Shown in pieces: positions 1-8,686 of a stretch of 64,000 nucleotides of DNA. Source of the stretch: Halobacteriales archaeon QS_6_71_20. GTDB taxonomy: Archaea; Halobacteriota; Halobacteria; Halobacteriales; Haloferacaceae. The stretch spans positions 132,180 through 196,179 of the forward strand of contig PXRU01000001.1 of assembly GCA_003020945.1 (NCBI GenBank). The letters are read 5' to 3'. The notes beneath the pieces were generated by a model, which saw only the letters and a program-made list of their open reading frames with translations, made no database searches and was not told where the DNA came from. Within the stretch, counting starts at the first letter, position 1. Each line of letters begins with the position of its first letter. The position numbers and the translations under genes were made by a program.

Positions 1-279
1 CGAGGCGCGAGTAGCGAGGCGCGAGTAACGAGGCCGACCGCAGGGAGGCCTCGATACGAACGGGGAACGGAGTGACCCATGAGCGGAGGGAGCGAAGCGA
101 CCGACCGACCGCCTCGACTCTCCGGCGGACGGAGCACGCCGTGAGCGGCCGCCGGAGTCGAGGCCGGTTCGGAGGCCGGCGGCTCGGCTCCATGCGGCGA
201 CCCGGCCCGAACCGCGCTACGGCGGCCCACACGCCCGCGACATGGACGCCTTTTTGACCCGGAGTACCGGAGTACGGCT
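1..279. other. Intergenic leader with short repeats
   Basis: No convincing gene is visible here; the open frames are arginine-rich shadows. Bases 1-28 are two copies of a 14-base unit (cgaggcgcgagta plus g or a). Bases 29-53 form a palindromic element with arms CGAGGCC and GGCCTCG, which recurs in opposite orientation at 44136-44199. A T-run TATA-like element (TTTTTGA, about 249-256) lies about 25 bases before the cmk ATG at 280 and is probably its promoter. Confidence 0.6.
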
Positions 280-858
280 ATGTTGATAACGGTCTCCGGC
301 CCGCCGGGCAGCGGGAAGAGCACCACGGCGGCCGCGCTCGCGGACGCGTTCGACTTGGACCACGTCTCGGGGGGCGACATCTTCCGGGAGCTGGCCGCCG
401 AGCGCGACATGACTCCCGTCGAGTTCAACGAGCTCGCCGAGGAGGACGACCAGATCGACCGCGACCTCGACCGCCGCCTGCGCGACGTCGCCATCGAGCG
501 CGACGGCGTGCTGCTGGAGTCGCGGCTGGCCGGCTGGCTCGCCGGCGACCGTGCCGACCTGCGCATCTGGCTGGACGCCCCGCTGAGCGTCCGCTGTGAG
601 CGCATCGCCGACCGCGAGGGGAAGTCGCTCGACCTGGTTCGCGAGGAGACCGAGCGCCGCGAGACCAGCGAGGCGAAGCGGTACGAGGGGTACTACGGCA
701 TCGACATCGCCGATCTCACCATCTACGACCTCGTGTACAACACGGCGCGGTGGTCGCCGGAGGGCGTGCTCGGGATGTTGACGACGGCCATCGACTCGTA
801 CGACCCCGACACCGACGAGGGGAAGACGCCCGTGACGGGCGTCTCCTACGACTTCTGA
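280..858 (+). CDS. cmk: Cytidylate kinase (archaeal type)
   Basis: This 192-residue protein phosphorylates CMP/dCMP with ATP in pyrimidine nucleotide supply. The N-terminus carries a P-loop, GPPGSGKST (residues 7-15), followed by the CMP-binding segment [12 protein letters not shown] and a short arginine-rich lid ([18 protein letters not shown]). This is the short archaeal form, as expected from length. The ATG at 280 follows a TATA-like T-run by about 25 bases, so the message is probably leaderless. The cbf5 gene starts five bases after the stop, so the two are likely co-transcribed, a common haloarchaeal arrangement. Confidence 0.95.
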   Translation: MLITVSGPPGSGKSTTAAALADAFDLDHVSGGDIFRELAAERDMTPVEFNELAEEDDQIDRDLDRRLRDVAIERDGVLLESRLAGWLAGDRADLRIWLDAPLSVRCERIADREGKSLDLVREETERRETSEAKRYEGYYGIDIADLTIYDLVYNTARWSPEGVLGMLTTAIDSYDPDTDEGKTPVTGVSYDF

Positions 859-863
859 GCGCC

Positions 864-1823
864 GTGCGCCCGGCACCCGCGGACCGGACCGTCGAGCAGC
901 TGGCCGCCTTCGGCGTCGTCAACCTCGACAAGCCCGCCGGCCCCTCCGCCCACCAGGTCGCCGCGTGGGTCCGCGACGCCCTCGACGTCGACCGCGCGGC
1001 CCACGCGGGCACGCTCGACCCGAAGGTGACGGGCTGTCTCCCCACGCTCACGGGCGACGCGACCCGCCTCGCGCAGGTGTTCCTGGCGGGCGCCAAGGAG
1101 TACGTCGCCGTCCTCGAACTCCACGGGACGGCCCCCACCGACCTGGAGCGCGTCGTCGCCGAGTTCGAGGGGGAGCTGTACCAGAAGCCGCCCCGGAAGT
1201 CCGCGGTGAAGCGCCGGCTGCGAACCCGCGAGGTGTACGAGTTGGACGTGCTCGACCGGACCGACCGCCGGGTCCTGCTCCGGGTCCGCTGCGAGTCGGG
1301 GACGTACGTCCGGAAGCTGTGTCACGACGTCGGGCTCGCGCTCGGGACGGGCGGGCAGATGGGTCACCTCCGTCGGACCGCGACCGACCCCTTCGACGAC
1401 CGCGACCTGCACACCCTCCACGACCTGGTCGACGGCGTCGCCCTCGCGACGGGTCGCGACGCAGCCGGCGACGCGGCCGGCGTGGACGGCGCGGCCGATG
1501 GCGACGCGTCCGGCGACGGCGTGACCGCCGGCGACCCCGACGAGTCGCTGCTGCGGGAGGTGCTCCGGCCGGCCGAGGAGACGCTGGCCGGCCTGCCGTC
1601 GCTGACGGTCGCCGACTCCGCCGCCCGCGAGGTCGCGAACGGCGCGCCCGTGTACGCGCCCGGCGTCGTCGCCGCCGGAGAGGTGGGCGCGGGCGACCCC
1701 GACGAGGGCGACTTGCTGGCGTGTTACGCGCCGAACGGCTCGGCCGTCTGCCTCGGCCGCCTCGTCGGCGACCCCGGGGCGGAGTCGGGCGAGGTGGTGT
1801 CGCTGGAGCGCGTGCTGGTCTGA
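864..1823 (+). CDS. cbf5: RNA pseudouridine synthase Cbf5/TruB family
   Basis: The protein (319 residues from GTG 864) is the catalytic subunit of the H/ACA guide-RNA pseudouridylation complex that modifies rRNA and tRNA. The N-terminal part has the catalytic motif HAGTLDPKVTGCL, with the catalytic aspartate in GTLDP, and VVNLDKPAGPSAHQV. A PUA domain follows near the C-terminus (about residues 225-319), after a glycine/aspartate-rich insert at about 190-220 (repeats of DAAGDAAG type) that looks like a disordered linker. The frame extends upstream into cmk, but GTG 864, five bases after the cmk stop, gives the family N-terminus. Confidence 0.93.
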   Translation: MRPAPADRTVEQLAAFGVVNLDKPAGPSAHQVAAWVRDALDVDRAAHAGTLDPKVTGCLPTLTGDATRLAQVFLAGAKEYVAVLELHGTAPTDLERVVAEFEGELYQKPPRKSAVKRRLRTREVYELDVLDRTDRRVLLRVRCESGTYVRKLCHDVGLALGTGGQMGHLRRTATDPFDDRDLHTLHDLVDGVALATGRDAAGDAAGVDGAADGDASGDGVTAGDPDESLLREVLRPAEETLAGLPSLTVADSAAREVANGAPVYAPGVVAAGEVGAGDPDEGDLLACYAPNGSAVCLGRLVGDPGAESGEVVSLERVLV

Positions 1824-1960
1824 CCACGACCCGGCGCGGCCGCTCCGTCGGCGCGGCTGTCACGTCGACACAGCCGTTTCGTCGACACCTCCACCCCGTC
1901 GATGACTCCGTCTCAGTCACCTGGGGCGACGCCGTCGCGTCGGCTGCCGGTGCTGGTGGC

Positions 1961-1967
1961 TTTTTTA
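1961..1967 (+). promoter_or_regulatory. TATA-like promoter element
   Basis: A TTTTTTA tract in otherwise very G+C-rich DNA, 22-28 bases before the GTG at 1989. The spacing fits a leaderless haloarchaeal transcript and supports that GTG over the upstream in-frame ATG at 1902. Confidence 0.6.
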
Positions 1968-1988
1968 CCCGGCACCCGTGGTCCGCCC

Positions 1989-3092
1989 GTGAGCGACACC
2001 CTCGATGTCGGCTCCGCGGGCGCCGCCCTGGGCGAGCGGGCCGACGGCTGGCTCGACGCGACCGACCTCCCGACCGGCGGGAGCGAGCGCCTCCCCGTGA
2101 CCGTCGTGAACGGCGCCGACGACGGTCCGGTGCTGTGGGTGACCGGCGGCGTCCACGGCGACGAGGCGACCGGTGTCGCCGTCGCGCAGGACGTCGCGGG
2201 CGTCGCGGCCGACCACGCCGCCGACCTCGCGGGCGCGGTCGTCGCCGTCCCCGTCGTCAACCCGGCCGGCCTGCGGCGGTCGGAGCGCACCTCCTACTAC
2301 GGCGGCGACGACCCGAACCGCCACTTCCCCGACACGGACCGCGACGCCTCGCGCCCGCCGGAGACACAGGAGCGCATCGACACGCGGCTGTTCGAGGCGC
2401 TGACCGACTCGGCGGACCTGCTGGTCGACTGCCACACCGCGCAGGTCGGCTCGATGCCGTTCACCATCCGGGACCGCGTCCTGTACGGCGACGCCCGGGG
2501 CGAGGCCGACGCGACGGAGCTGGCGGCGGATCTCGACCGGCTGGCCGGGGCGCTGGGCCTCCCGGTGCTGACGGAGTACCCCGCCGAGGAGTACGTCGAG
2601 CAGTCGCTCCAGCGATCGACCGCCGGCGCGGCACTGAACACGGCGGGCATCCCCGCGGTCACCGCGGAACTGGGCGGCCACAGCGTCGTCGAGGCCGCGG
2701 CCCGCCGCGCCGGCGTCGCCGGCGTCGTCGCCGCCGCCGTCGAGTTCGGCCTCCTCCCCTCGGTTCCCGAGGGCGTCGCCGCGGCGGGCGCGGACGTGCC
2801 GGCGGCACCGGTCGAGTTCCCCGTCCGGCGGTTCGTCGGCCCGCGGGCGGAGTCGGCGGGGCTGGTCCGCCACCGCGTCGCCGTCGGCGAGGCGGTCGCG
2901 GCCGGCGACGTCGTCGCCGAGGTGGTGACGCCCCACGGCGAGGTCATCGAACGGGTGGAGTCCGACCGCGACGGCTACGTGATCGGACGCGCCGAGGGGC
3001 TGGCCGTCTACGAGGGGCAGGCGGTCGCGACCATGGCTGTCCGCGACGACGGCGACCTAGTGGTGCCGCGGGACGCCGGGGAAGACGGATGA
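1989..3092 (+). CDS. Succinylglutamate desuccinylase/aspartoacylase-family hydrolase
   Basis: The 367-residue protein is a zinc-dependent M14-like deacylase of the AstE/AspA family; substrate unknown. The zinc ligands are visible in VTGGVHGDEATG (H and E of HGDE) and VDCHTAQ, and the catalytic glutamate is probably in AVTAELGGHSV. The C-terminal ~85 residues form a beta-rich barrel-like domain. A related but divergent gene is at 42315-43355. GTG 1989 is chosen over ATG 1902 because a TATA-like element lies between them. The gene stands alone, followed by tRNA-Pro. Confidence 0.85.
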   Translation: MSDTLDVGSAGAALGERADGWLDATDLPTGGSERLPVTVVNGADDGPVLWVTGGVHGDEATGVAVAQDVAGVAADHAADLAGAVVAVPVVNPAGLRRSERTSYYGGDDPNRHFPDTDRDASRPPETQERIDTRLFEALTDSADLLVDCHTAQVGSMPFTIRDRVLYGDARGEADATELAADLDRLAGALGLPVLTEYPAEEYVEQSLQRSTAGAALNTAGIPAVTAELGGHSVVEAAARRAGVAGVVAAAVEFGLLPSVPEGVAAAGADVPAAPVEFPVRRFVGPRAESAGLVRHRVAVGEAVAAGDVVAEVVTPHGEVIERVESDRDGYVIGRAEGLAVYEGQAVATMAVRDDGDLVVPRDAGEDG

Positions 3093-3191
3093 GTCCGGGA
3101 CGGTTCGGGGCGATTCCGTCCCGGGATCGGCGGGCGCGGCGGGGCGGCGAAACGAAGCGCTTAACCACGGCGCTCGACTGCGTTCGGGTGC

Positions 3192-3262
3192 GGGACCGTA
3201 GGGTAGTGGTATCCTCTGCCGATGGGGTCGGTAGGACCTGAGTTCGAATCTCGGCGGTCCCA
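3192..3262 (+). tRNA. tRNA-Pro (GGG)
   Basis: The 71-base sequence folds as a tRNA. The acceptor arms GGGACCG (3192-3198) and CGGTCCC (3255-3261) pair, followed by discriminator A. The anticodon stem TGCCG/CGGTA closes a seven-base loop ATGGGGT whose anticodon is GGG. The T arm CTGAG-TTCGAAT-CTCGG pairs. CCA is not encoded, and no intron is seen. Confidence 0.95.
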
Positions 3263-3475
3263 TCAAACTTCCGACACAACCCAACTGGCTAGGTGTAACT
3301 GTCACCAGACGGGGGCGGGGTGGGGCCGATGGAGGCCCCGCTCGACACCGACGCGGGTCATCCGGAATGTCGGTTCTGCGGCTGTCACGTCACCCGCCGG
3401 TTCGCCCGCGTGTATAGCGACCATATCGTCTTCCTCATCCAGTCGGTGGACGCCCCGAACGCCCGTGGATCCCGC

Positions 3476-3985
3476 TCAGGGAACGCCGAGTACGGCGGCG
3501 GCGTACGCGGCGACATCGGCGGGCGACGCCAACAGGATCGCCTCGAACCGCCACGTCCCGCCGGGGGCGAGGTCGCCGGTGCTGGCGAGGAAGCGGCCGA
3601 TCTGGGCGCCGGCGTCGTCGTACACCCGGACCCGGAGCTCGACGACCGAGACCGTCTCGTCCCGCTCGTTGGCGACCGTCCCCCGCACCGCCGGCCCCGT
3701 GTACCCGTCCGCGACGACGTACTCGTGGGAGCGAAGCCGGAGCGAGTCCAGCGAGGTCGCGCCCTCCGCGGCATCCTGCTGTGCGAGCGCCTCCGCGACG
3801 GCCATCTCCTCGGTCGTTCGGGGGTCGGCGTCGCGCGGCTCGACCGCCCGACGTTCGTAGTCCGGGCCGCCGGCCGCGAGACAGCCCCCCAGCGCGACCG
3901 CGCCGGCGCCCGCGCCGACCGCCCGCAGCACCCGCCGGCGGGGGGGGCCGAACGCCCGGGCGGTCAGGGCCTGCTGCACCGGCAC
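3476..3985 (-). CDS. Lipoprotein with FxLYD-like domain
   Basis: From GTG 3985 the protein has 169 residues: an RRR-containing N-terminus, a hydrophobic stretch and the lipobox LGGC (about residues 30-33), so it is probably a membrane-anchored surface lipoprotein, perhaps Tat-exported. The C-terminal ~85 residues (VRGTVANERDETV, VELRVRVYDDAG, LAPGGTWRFEA) match the pattern of FxLYD/DUF3426-type beta domains. Longer frames exist up to 4207 but run into the divergent gene. It shares the intergenic region 3986-4039 with the divergent membrane protein; GCCAAAGAGG at about 4009-4018 may serve as a TATA region. Confidence 0.7.
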   Translation of the reverse strand: MPVQQALTARAFGPPRRRVLRAVGAGAGAVALGGCLAAGGPDYERRAVEPRDADPRTTEEMAVAEALAQQDAAEGATSLDSLRLRSHEYVVADGYTGPAVRGTVANERDETVSVVELRVRVYDDAGAQIGRFLASTGDLAPGGTWRFEAILLASPADVAAYAAAVLGVP

Positions 3986-4039
3986 GGCCCGTCGTCGCTC
4001 GGGACAACCCTCTTTGGCGGATCCGCCGAACGAACCGTC

Positions 4040-5089
4040 ATGAGCGCTGACACGAACGGCGACGACGGGTCCCCGCCGGACGACGGGATCGCGACGAGGT
4101 CCCGGTCCCGGAACCGCCTCGTCGAGTGGGTGTTGGTGGACGGGAACCGACTGTACGTCACGCTCGGCTTCTCGGTCGCCGTGTTCGTCGCCCTCCGCCT
4201 CGTCCACCGGCTCGGGGTCGTCGGCTTCGCGGATGCGGGGCCGGTCTCGCGGCTCGCCGGCGGGATGGTGGCGGGGTCGTTCTCGCTGGTCACGCTGGTG
4301 GTGTCGGTCAACCAGCTGATCCTCTCACAGGAGTTCTCGCTCGCCGGCGAGTTCCGGGACCGGTTCGACGCCGTGATGTCGTTCCGGCGGGATGTCGAGG
4401 ACGCGACGGACGTTCCGGCGGCGCCCGCGACGCCCACCCGGCTGCTCGGGCTCCTCTCGGCGCACGTCCGCGACCGGGCGGACGCCCTCGCCGACTCCGC
4501 CGTCGAGTCCGGCGACGACACCGGGTCGGAGCGGACCGTCCGGTACGCCCGCGGTGTGATCGAGGCCACCCGGGAGGTCGACGACATACTGGACGGCGCG
4601 GACGCCACGGCGTTCGACGCCCTCGTCGCGGCGGTGGAGTACGACAACGAGTGGCAGCACTACGCGGCGCGACACCTCCGCAACGACGCGTCCGGGTCGT
4701 CGGCGGAGACGAGGCGAGCGTTCGACGAGCTGCTCGGGGCGCTCCGGCTGTTCAGCACCGCGCAGGCCCATTTCAAGACCGTCTACCTCCAGCGGGAGCT
4801 GACGCGCTTCTCCCAGCTGACGATCCTCTGTGGCGTCCCGTCGATCGGCGCCGCCGTCCTCGTCGTCCTCCTGTACGGCGACGCGAGCGGGCCGACCGTG
4901 AGCCTCGCCGTCTACCCGTACGCGGTGTCGCTGCTCGTGACCGTCGCGTTCGTCCCGGTGGGGCTGCTCGTCGCCTACGTCCTCCGGACGGCGACGCTCA
5001 CCCGGCGGACCGCGGCGACCGGCCCGACGCTGTTCCGGAAAGAGCCCGACGAGGGACCGTTCGACGACGCGTACGGACAGCGGGAGTGA
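4040..5089 (+). CDS. Four-TM membrane protein, unknown function
   Basis: This 349-residue protein has two transmembrane segments near the N-terminus (about residues 37-56 and 70-93), a hydrophilic central domain of about 160 residues and two more segments near 256-310. I recognise no catalytic motif. The architecture resembles haloarchaeal membrane proteins of unknown function. The frame opens far upstream (3320) but ATG 4040 lies downstream of the divergent promoter region and starts a typical acidic N-terminus, MSADTNGDDG. No partner gene is coupled to it. Confidence 0.75.
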   Translation: MSADTNGDDGSPPDDGIATRSRSRNRLVEWVLVDGNRLYVTLGFSVAVFVALRLVHRLGVVGFADAGPVSRLAGGMVAGSFSLVTLVVSVNQLILSQEFSLAGEFRDRFDAVMSFRRDVEDATDVPAAPATPTRLLGLLSAHVRDRADALADSAVESGDDTGSERTVRYARGVIEATREVDDILDGADATAFDALVAAVEYDNEWQHYAARHLRNDASGSSAETRRAFDELLGALRLFSTAQAHFKTVYLQRELTRFSQLTILCGVPSIGAAVLVVLLYGDASGPTVSLAVYPYAVSLLVTVAFVPVGLLVAYVLRTATLTRRTAATGPTLFRKEPDEGPFDDAYGQRE

Positions 5090-5240
5090 GCCGTCGCCGG
5101 TCGAGGGTGGGGCCGGGACCGTCGCCGGCGGAGCGGCCCTCGTCGGTCGGCGCCGCGGCCGTCAGTCGTCGCCCCCCGCCCGGATGCACACCCCCCGAAT
5201 CGGCGTTCGGTTTTAATCGCGCTCCGCCCTACTGACGGGT

Positions 5241-6461
5241 ATGTCACTCGCCCGGCACGGGAGCGGGCCGGTCGTGGTTGCCCGCGCGTACGCCTCCCAG
5301 GTCCACCCCGTCTTCATGCTCCCGCCGGTGGCGACGGCGCTGTTCGGCGCGGCGCTGTCGGGCGCGTTCGACCCGAGGCTGGCGCTCGCCCACGCGGGCG
5401 CGGCGTTCTTCGCCGTCTACACCGCCCACGTGAAGGACGGCTACGTCGACTTCCACCGCCGCGGCGAGGACGACGACCACCCGATGACCGCGCGCGGCTG
5501 TCGGCTCGGGCTCGCGGGCGCGACCGTCGGCTTTCTCGCGTGTCTCGCCGGGGTCGCGCTGCTCGTCCCGCGGTCGGCGGTCCCCCTCGCGGTCGGGCTC
5601 GCCGCGCCGATGTGGGCGATCGGCTTCCTCCACGCGCCGCAGTTCGACACCAACCCCGTGACGACGACGCTGGGCTACCCCGTCGGCATCGGGCTGTGCC
5701 TGCTGAGCGGCTACGCGGCCCAGACCGGGACGCTCGCGCGACGTCCGCTCGCGGTTGCGGGTGTGCTCGTCGTCACGCTCGCGGGCGTGAAGGTGATCGA
5801 CGACGCCCAGGACTACGCCTACGACCGCTCGATCGACAAGCGCACGGTCGCGGTCGCGGCGGGGCCCGCGCGGGCCCGCAGGTTCGCGGCCGCGGCGCTG
5901 GGCGTCGGCCTGTTCGCGGTCGTCCCGCTGACGGTCGCGGGCGTGCTCCCGCCGAGCGCGCCCGTCGCGAGCCTCGCGTTCGGCACCGTCGCCGCCGTCG
6001 CCGTCCGCCGCGACCCGGAGACGGCGACGATGCTGCTCGTGCGTGGGGCGTACCTCTTCCTCGCGGGGCTGCTGGTGGCCGTCTTCTTCAGCCCCCTGGC
6101 GGGTGCCCCGCTCCCGGACATCACCGTGCTCGGGCCGTACACCTACCTCGCGACGGAGGCCGTCTTCGGCGCCGCCGCGCTCTCGCTGCTGGTCCGTCGG
6201 GGCCGGGAGACGCTGCGGCGCGCCGCCGTCACGGTCGCGGCGCTGTACCCCGTCGCGTACGTCTGGGACTGGTACACCCTGGAGGTGGGCGTGTTCTCGA
6301 TCCCGATGCGGACCGGGGTCGAGTTCGTCGGGATCCCGCTGGAGGAACACCTGTTCATGGTCGTCGTGCCGGCGCTGGTGCTGGGTATCCACGAGACGCT
6401 GCACCCGCGGGAGGACGGCGACGAGGCGACGGGATCGGAGGTCCGAACAGAACGGCCGTAG
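5241..6461 (+). CDS. UbiA prenyltransferase fused to a lycopene-cyclase-type domain
   Basis: The 406-residue polytopic protein has two parts. Residues 1 to about 270 resemble UbiA prenyltransferases: an aspartate-rich motif in KDGYVDFHRRGEDDDHP and a second in DDAQDYAYDRSIDKRT, with multiple membrane helices. Residues about 290-390 resemble the CrtYc/CrtYd/CarR lycopene-cyclase half-domain, with WDWYTLEVGVF and the conserved PLEEHLFMVVVP. In haloarchaea a UbiA enzyme elongates lycopene toward C50 bacterioruberin, and in actinobacteria C50 carotenoid cyclases use the half-domain type. A carotenoid or related isoprenoid role is therefore likely, but substrate and order of reactions are inference. 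ATG 5241 follows a TATA-like GGTTTTAATC (about 5210-5219). Confidence 0.8.
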   Translation: MSLARHGSGPVVVARAYASQVHPVFMLPPVATALFGAALSGAFDPRLALAHAGAAFFAVYTAHVKDGYVDFHRRGEDDDHPMTARGCRLGLAGATVGFLACLAGVALLVPRSAVPLAVGLAAPMWAIGFLHAPQFDTNPVTTTLGYPVGIGLCLLSGYAAQTGTLARRPLAVAGVLVVTLAGVKVIDDAQDYAYDRSIDKRTVAVAAGPARARRFAAAALGVGLFAVVPLTVAGVLPPSAPVASLAFGTVAAVAVRRDPETATMLLVRGAYLFLAGLLVAVFFSPLAGAPLPDITVLGPYTYLATEAVFGAAALSLLVRRGRETLRRAAVTVAALYPVAYVWDWYTLEVGVFSIPMRTGVEFVGIPLEEHLFMVVVPALVLGIHETLHPREDGDEATGSEVRTERP

Positions 6462-6492
6462 CCGCGTCCTCGCCGGATCGACCGTCCGCCGA

Positions 6493-6582
6493 CACGGTCG
6501 CGAGCGGCTCACGTGCACACGGTCGCGAGCGACTCACACGCGCACGGCTGGCCCCCAGCGGGTCCCCTTTACGGTCGCGAGT
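6493..6582. repeat. Short direct repeats in convergent intergenic region
   Basis: The unit CACGGTCGCGAGCG(G/A)CTCAC occurs at 6493 and again at 6518 (25-base period); a shorter copy, ACGGTCGCGAGTGGC, is near 6570. They lie between two converging genes, so a terminator or decay role is possible; function is unknown. Confidence 0.55.
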
Positions 6583-6699
6583 GGCGGGAGGTCGTGGCCC
6601 TCGAAGCGCCGGCGACTCTCGCCGTCCGCGACCGTCGCCGCTCCCGGCGTCCCCGGACGCCGAGCGAGCCCGGCCGAGGCGGCGAGGGGAGCCGTCGGG

Positions 6700-8472
6700 T
6701 CAGTCCCGCTTCGCCCTCGGGTTCGTCACCGCGCCGTTGGCCGCGCTGCCGAAGTCGCGGGCGAACTTCGCGAACACGCCGCCCGTGTACGCCGGCTCGG
6801 GGCGCTCCCACTCCTCGGCGCGGCGGTCCAGCTCCGCGTCGCTCACGTCGACCGAGAGCTCGCGCTCGGGGATGTCCACGGTCACCGTGTCGCCGTCCTC
6901 GACGAGGCCGATCGGGCCGCCCTCGGCGGCCTCGGGGGCGACGTGGCCGACCATCGGCCCGCGGGTCGCGCCCGAGAAGCGGCCGTCGGTCAGCAGCGCG
7001 ACGTCGTCCTCGTGACCCGCGCCGACGACGGCGGCGGTGACGCCGAGCATCTCGCGCATCCCCGGGCCGCCGCGCGGCCCCTCGTTGCGGATGACAAGCA
7101 CGTCGCCGGACTCGATCCCGCCGGTCTGGACGTACTCCATCGCGTCCTCCTCGGCCTCGAACACGCGGGCGGGACCCTCGTGGTGGAACGCGTCGTCGCC
7201 GGTCACCTTCAGCACCGCGCCGTCGGGGGCGAGGCTGCCCGTCAGCACCTTGATCGCGCCCTCCTCGCTGTACGGCTCCTCGACCGGGTAGAGGAAGTCC
7301 GCGTCGATCTCGTCGTCCGGAGGGATCCGCCCCGTCGCCTCCAGGTGGCCGATCTCCTCGGCGACCGTCCGCCCGGTCACCGTCATCGCGTCGCCGTGCA
7401 TGTAGCCGCCGTCGAGCAGGCGGCGGATCACGACCGGGACGCCCCCGACGGCGTCGAGGTCCCGCATGACGCGCGTGCCGCCGGGCTGGAGGTCGGCGAT
7501 CTTCGGCGTGCGCCGGGAGATCTCGTCGAACGCCGTGATATCCAGCTCGACGTCCGCCTCCGCCGCCAGCGCCAGCAGGTGCAGCACCGCGTTCGTCGAC
7601 CCGCCCATCGCCACCTGCACCGCGATGGCGTTCTCGAACGACTCCCTGCCGAGGATGTCCGAGGGACGGCGATCCTCGCGGACGCACTCCAGGGCGAGCT
7701 CGCCCGCCCGGCGGGCGACGTCGTACCGCTCGTCGGACTCCGCCATCGGCGACGCCGAGCCAAGCGGCGCCATCCCCAGCGCCTCGGAGACGGACGCCAT
7801 CGTGTTCGCGGTGAACATCCCCCCACAGGAGCCCGCGCCGGGGCAGGCGTGACGCTCCATCTCGTCGAGCTCGTCGGCGTCCATCTCCCCCTCGGCGTAC
7901 GTGCCGACCCCCTCGAAGACGTTCTGCACCGTGACGTCGCGGCCGTCGTGTTCGCCCGGCTCGATCGACCCGCCGTAGAGGAACACGGAGGGGAGGTCGG
8001 TCCGGATCGAGGCCATCAGCATCCCGGGGAGGTTCTTGTCACAGCCCGCGACCGTCACGAGCGCGTCCATGCGCTCGCCGAACGAGACCAGCTCAACGGA
8101 GTCGGCGATCACCTCCCGGGAGACGAGGCTCGCTTTCATCCCCTCGGTCCCCATCGAGATGGCGTCGGAGATGGTGACGGTGCCGAACTCGATCGGCATC
8201 CCCTCGGCGTCCTCGATCCCCCCGCGGGCGGCGTCGGCGACGTCGTCGAGGTGGACGTTACACGGCGTGATGTCGGCCGCGGGGTTCGGGACGCCGACCA
8301 TCGGCGAGGAGAGGTCGTCGTCGTCGTACCCCATCGCCCGGAACATCGCGCGGTGGGGGGCGCGCTCGGCGCCGGCGGTCACCTCGCGGCTCCGCAGCGA
8401 CTCGTCCTTCTCGCCGGCGAACGCGTCCTCGTCGCCGTCGCGGCCGCGCTCTCGGCGCTGTCGCTCGCTCAT
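6700..8472 (-). CDS. ilvD: Dihydroxy-acid dehydratase
   Basis: The 590-residue enzyme dehydrates 2,3-dihydroxy-isovalerate and -methylvalerate in branched-chain amino acid synthesis. Iron-sulfur cysteines are visible in [11 protein letters not shown] and [18 protein letters not shown], with a third in the PCNVH segment. The C-terminal swivelling domain has [26 protein letters not shown] 8472 (MSERQRR) is preferred to the upstream in-frame ATG at 8514. The N-terminal ~25 residues are an acidic, charged extension. Other ilv genes are not in the window. Confidence 0.95.
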   Translation of the reverse strand: MSERQRRERGRDGDEDAFAGEKDESLRSREVTAGAERAPHRAMFRAMGYDDDDLSSPMVGVPNPAADITPCNVHLDDVADAARGGIEDAEGMPIEFGTVTISDAISMGTEGMKASLVSREVIADSVELVSFGERMDALVTVAGCDKNLPGMLMASIRTDLPSVFLYGGSIEPGEHDGRDVTVQNVFEGVGTYAEGEMDADELDEMERHACPGAGSCGGMFTANTMASVSEALGMAPLGSASPMAESDERYDVARRAGELALECVREDRRPSDILGRESFENAIAVQVAMGGSTNAVLHLLALAAEADVELDITAFDEISRRTPKIADLQPGGTRVMRDLDAVGGVPVVIRRLLDGGYMHGDAMTVTGRTVAEEIGHLEATGRIPPDDEIDADFLYPVEEPYSEEGAIKVLTGSLAPDGAVLKVTGDDAFHHEGPARVFEAEEDAMEYVQTGGIESGDVLVIRNEGPRGGPGMREMLGVTAAVVGAGHEDDVALLTDGRFSGATRGPMVGHVAPEAAEGGPIGLVEDGDTVTVDIPERELSVDVSDAELDRRAEEWERPEPAYTGGVFAKFARDFGSAANGAVTNPRAKRD

Positions 8473-8686
8473 ACCTGGGCGTCGTCGCCCGGCCTGATAA
8501 ACGGCCCCACACACACAGATGTTGCTGTCGCGGGACGAGGGCGACCGCGGACGGGCTCGCCTCGTGCGCGCACCTGAGCGTTATTTTTAAATGTAGAACG
8601 AGCGTGTCGCATGCAACAGACACGTATACGGCGTTTCGTTCCACCGGGATCTCGACCCGCGGTCGGCGAACGCCGAACCCATCCGC

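Noticed and set aside
72..257. 61-residue plus-strand ORF
   Set aside because: It is arginine/threonine-rich, overlaps the repeat and cmk promoter region, and has no family features.
965..3241. 758-residue plus-strand ORF
   Set aside because: It is an arginine-rich shadow of cbf5 and the hydrolase in another frame.
6043..8577. 844-residue plus-strand ORF
   Set aside because: Antisense shadow of ilvD with composition typical of high-G+C shadow frames.
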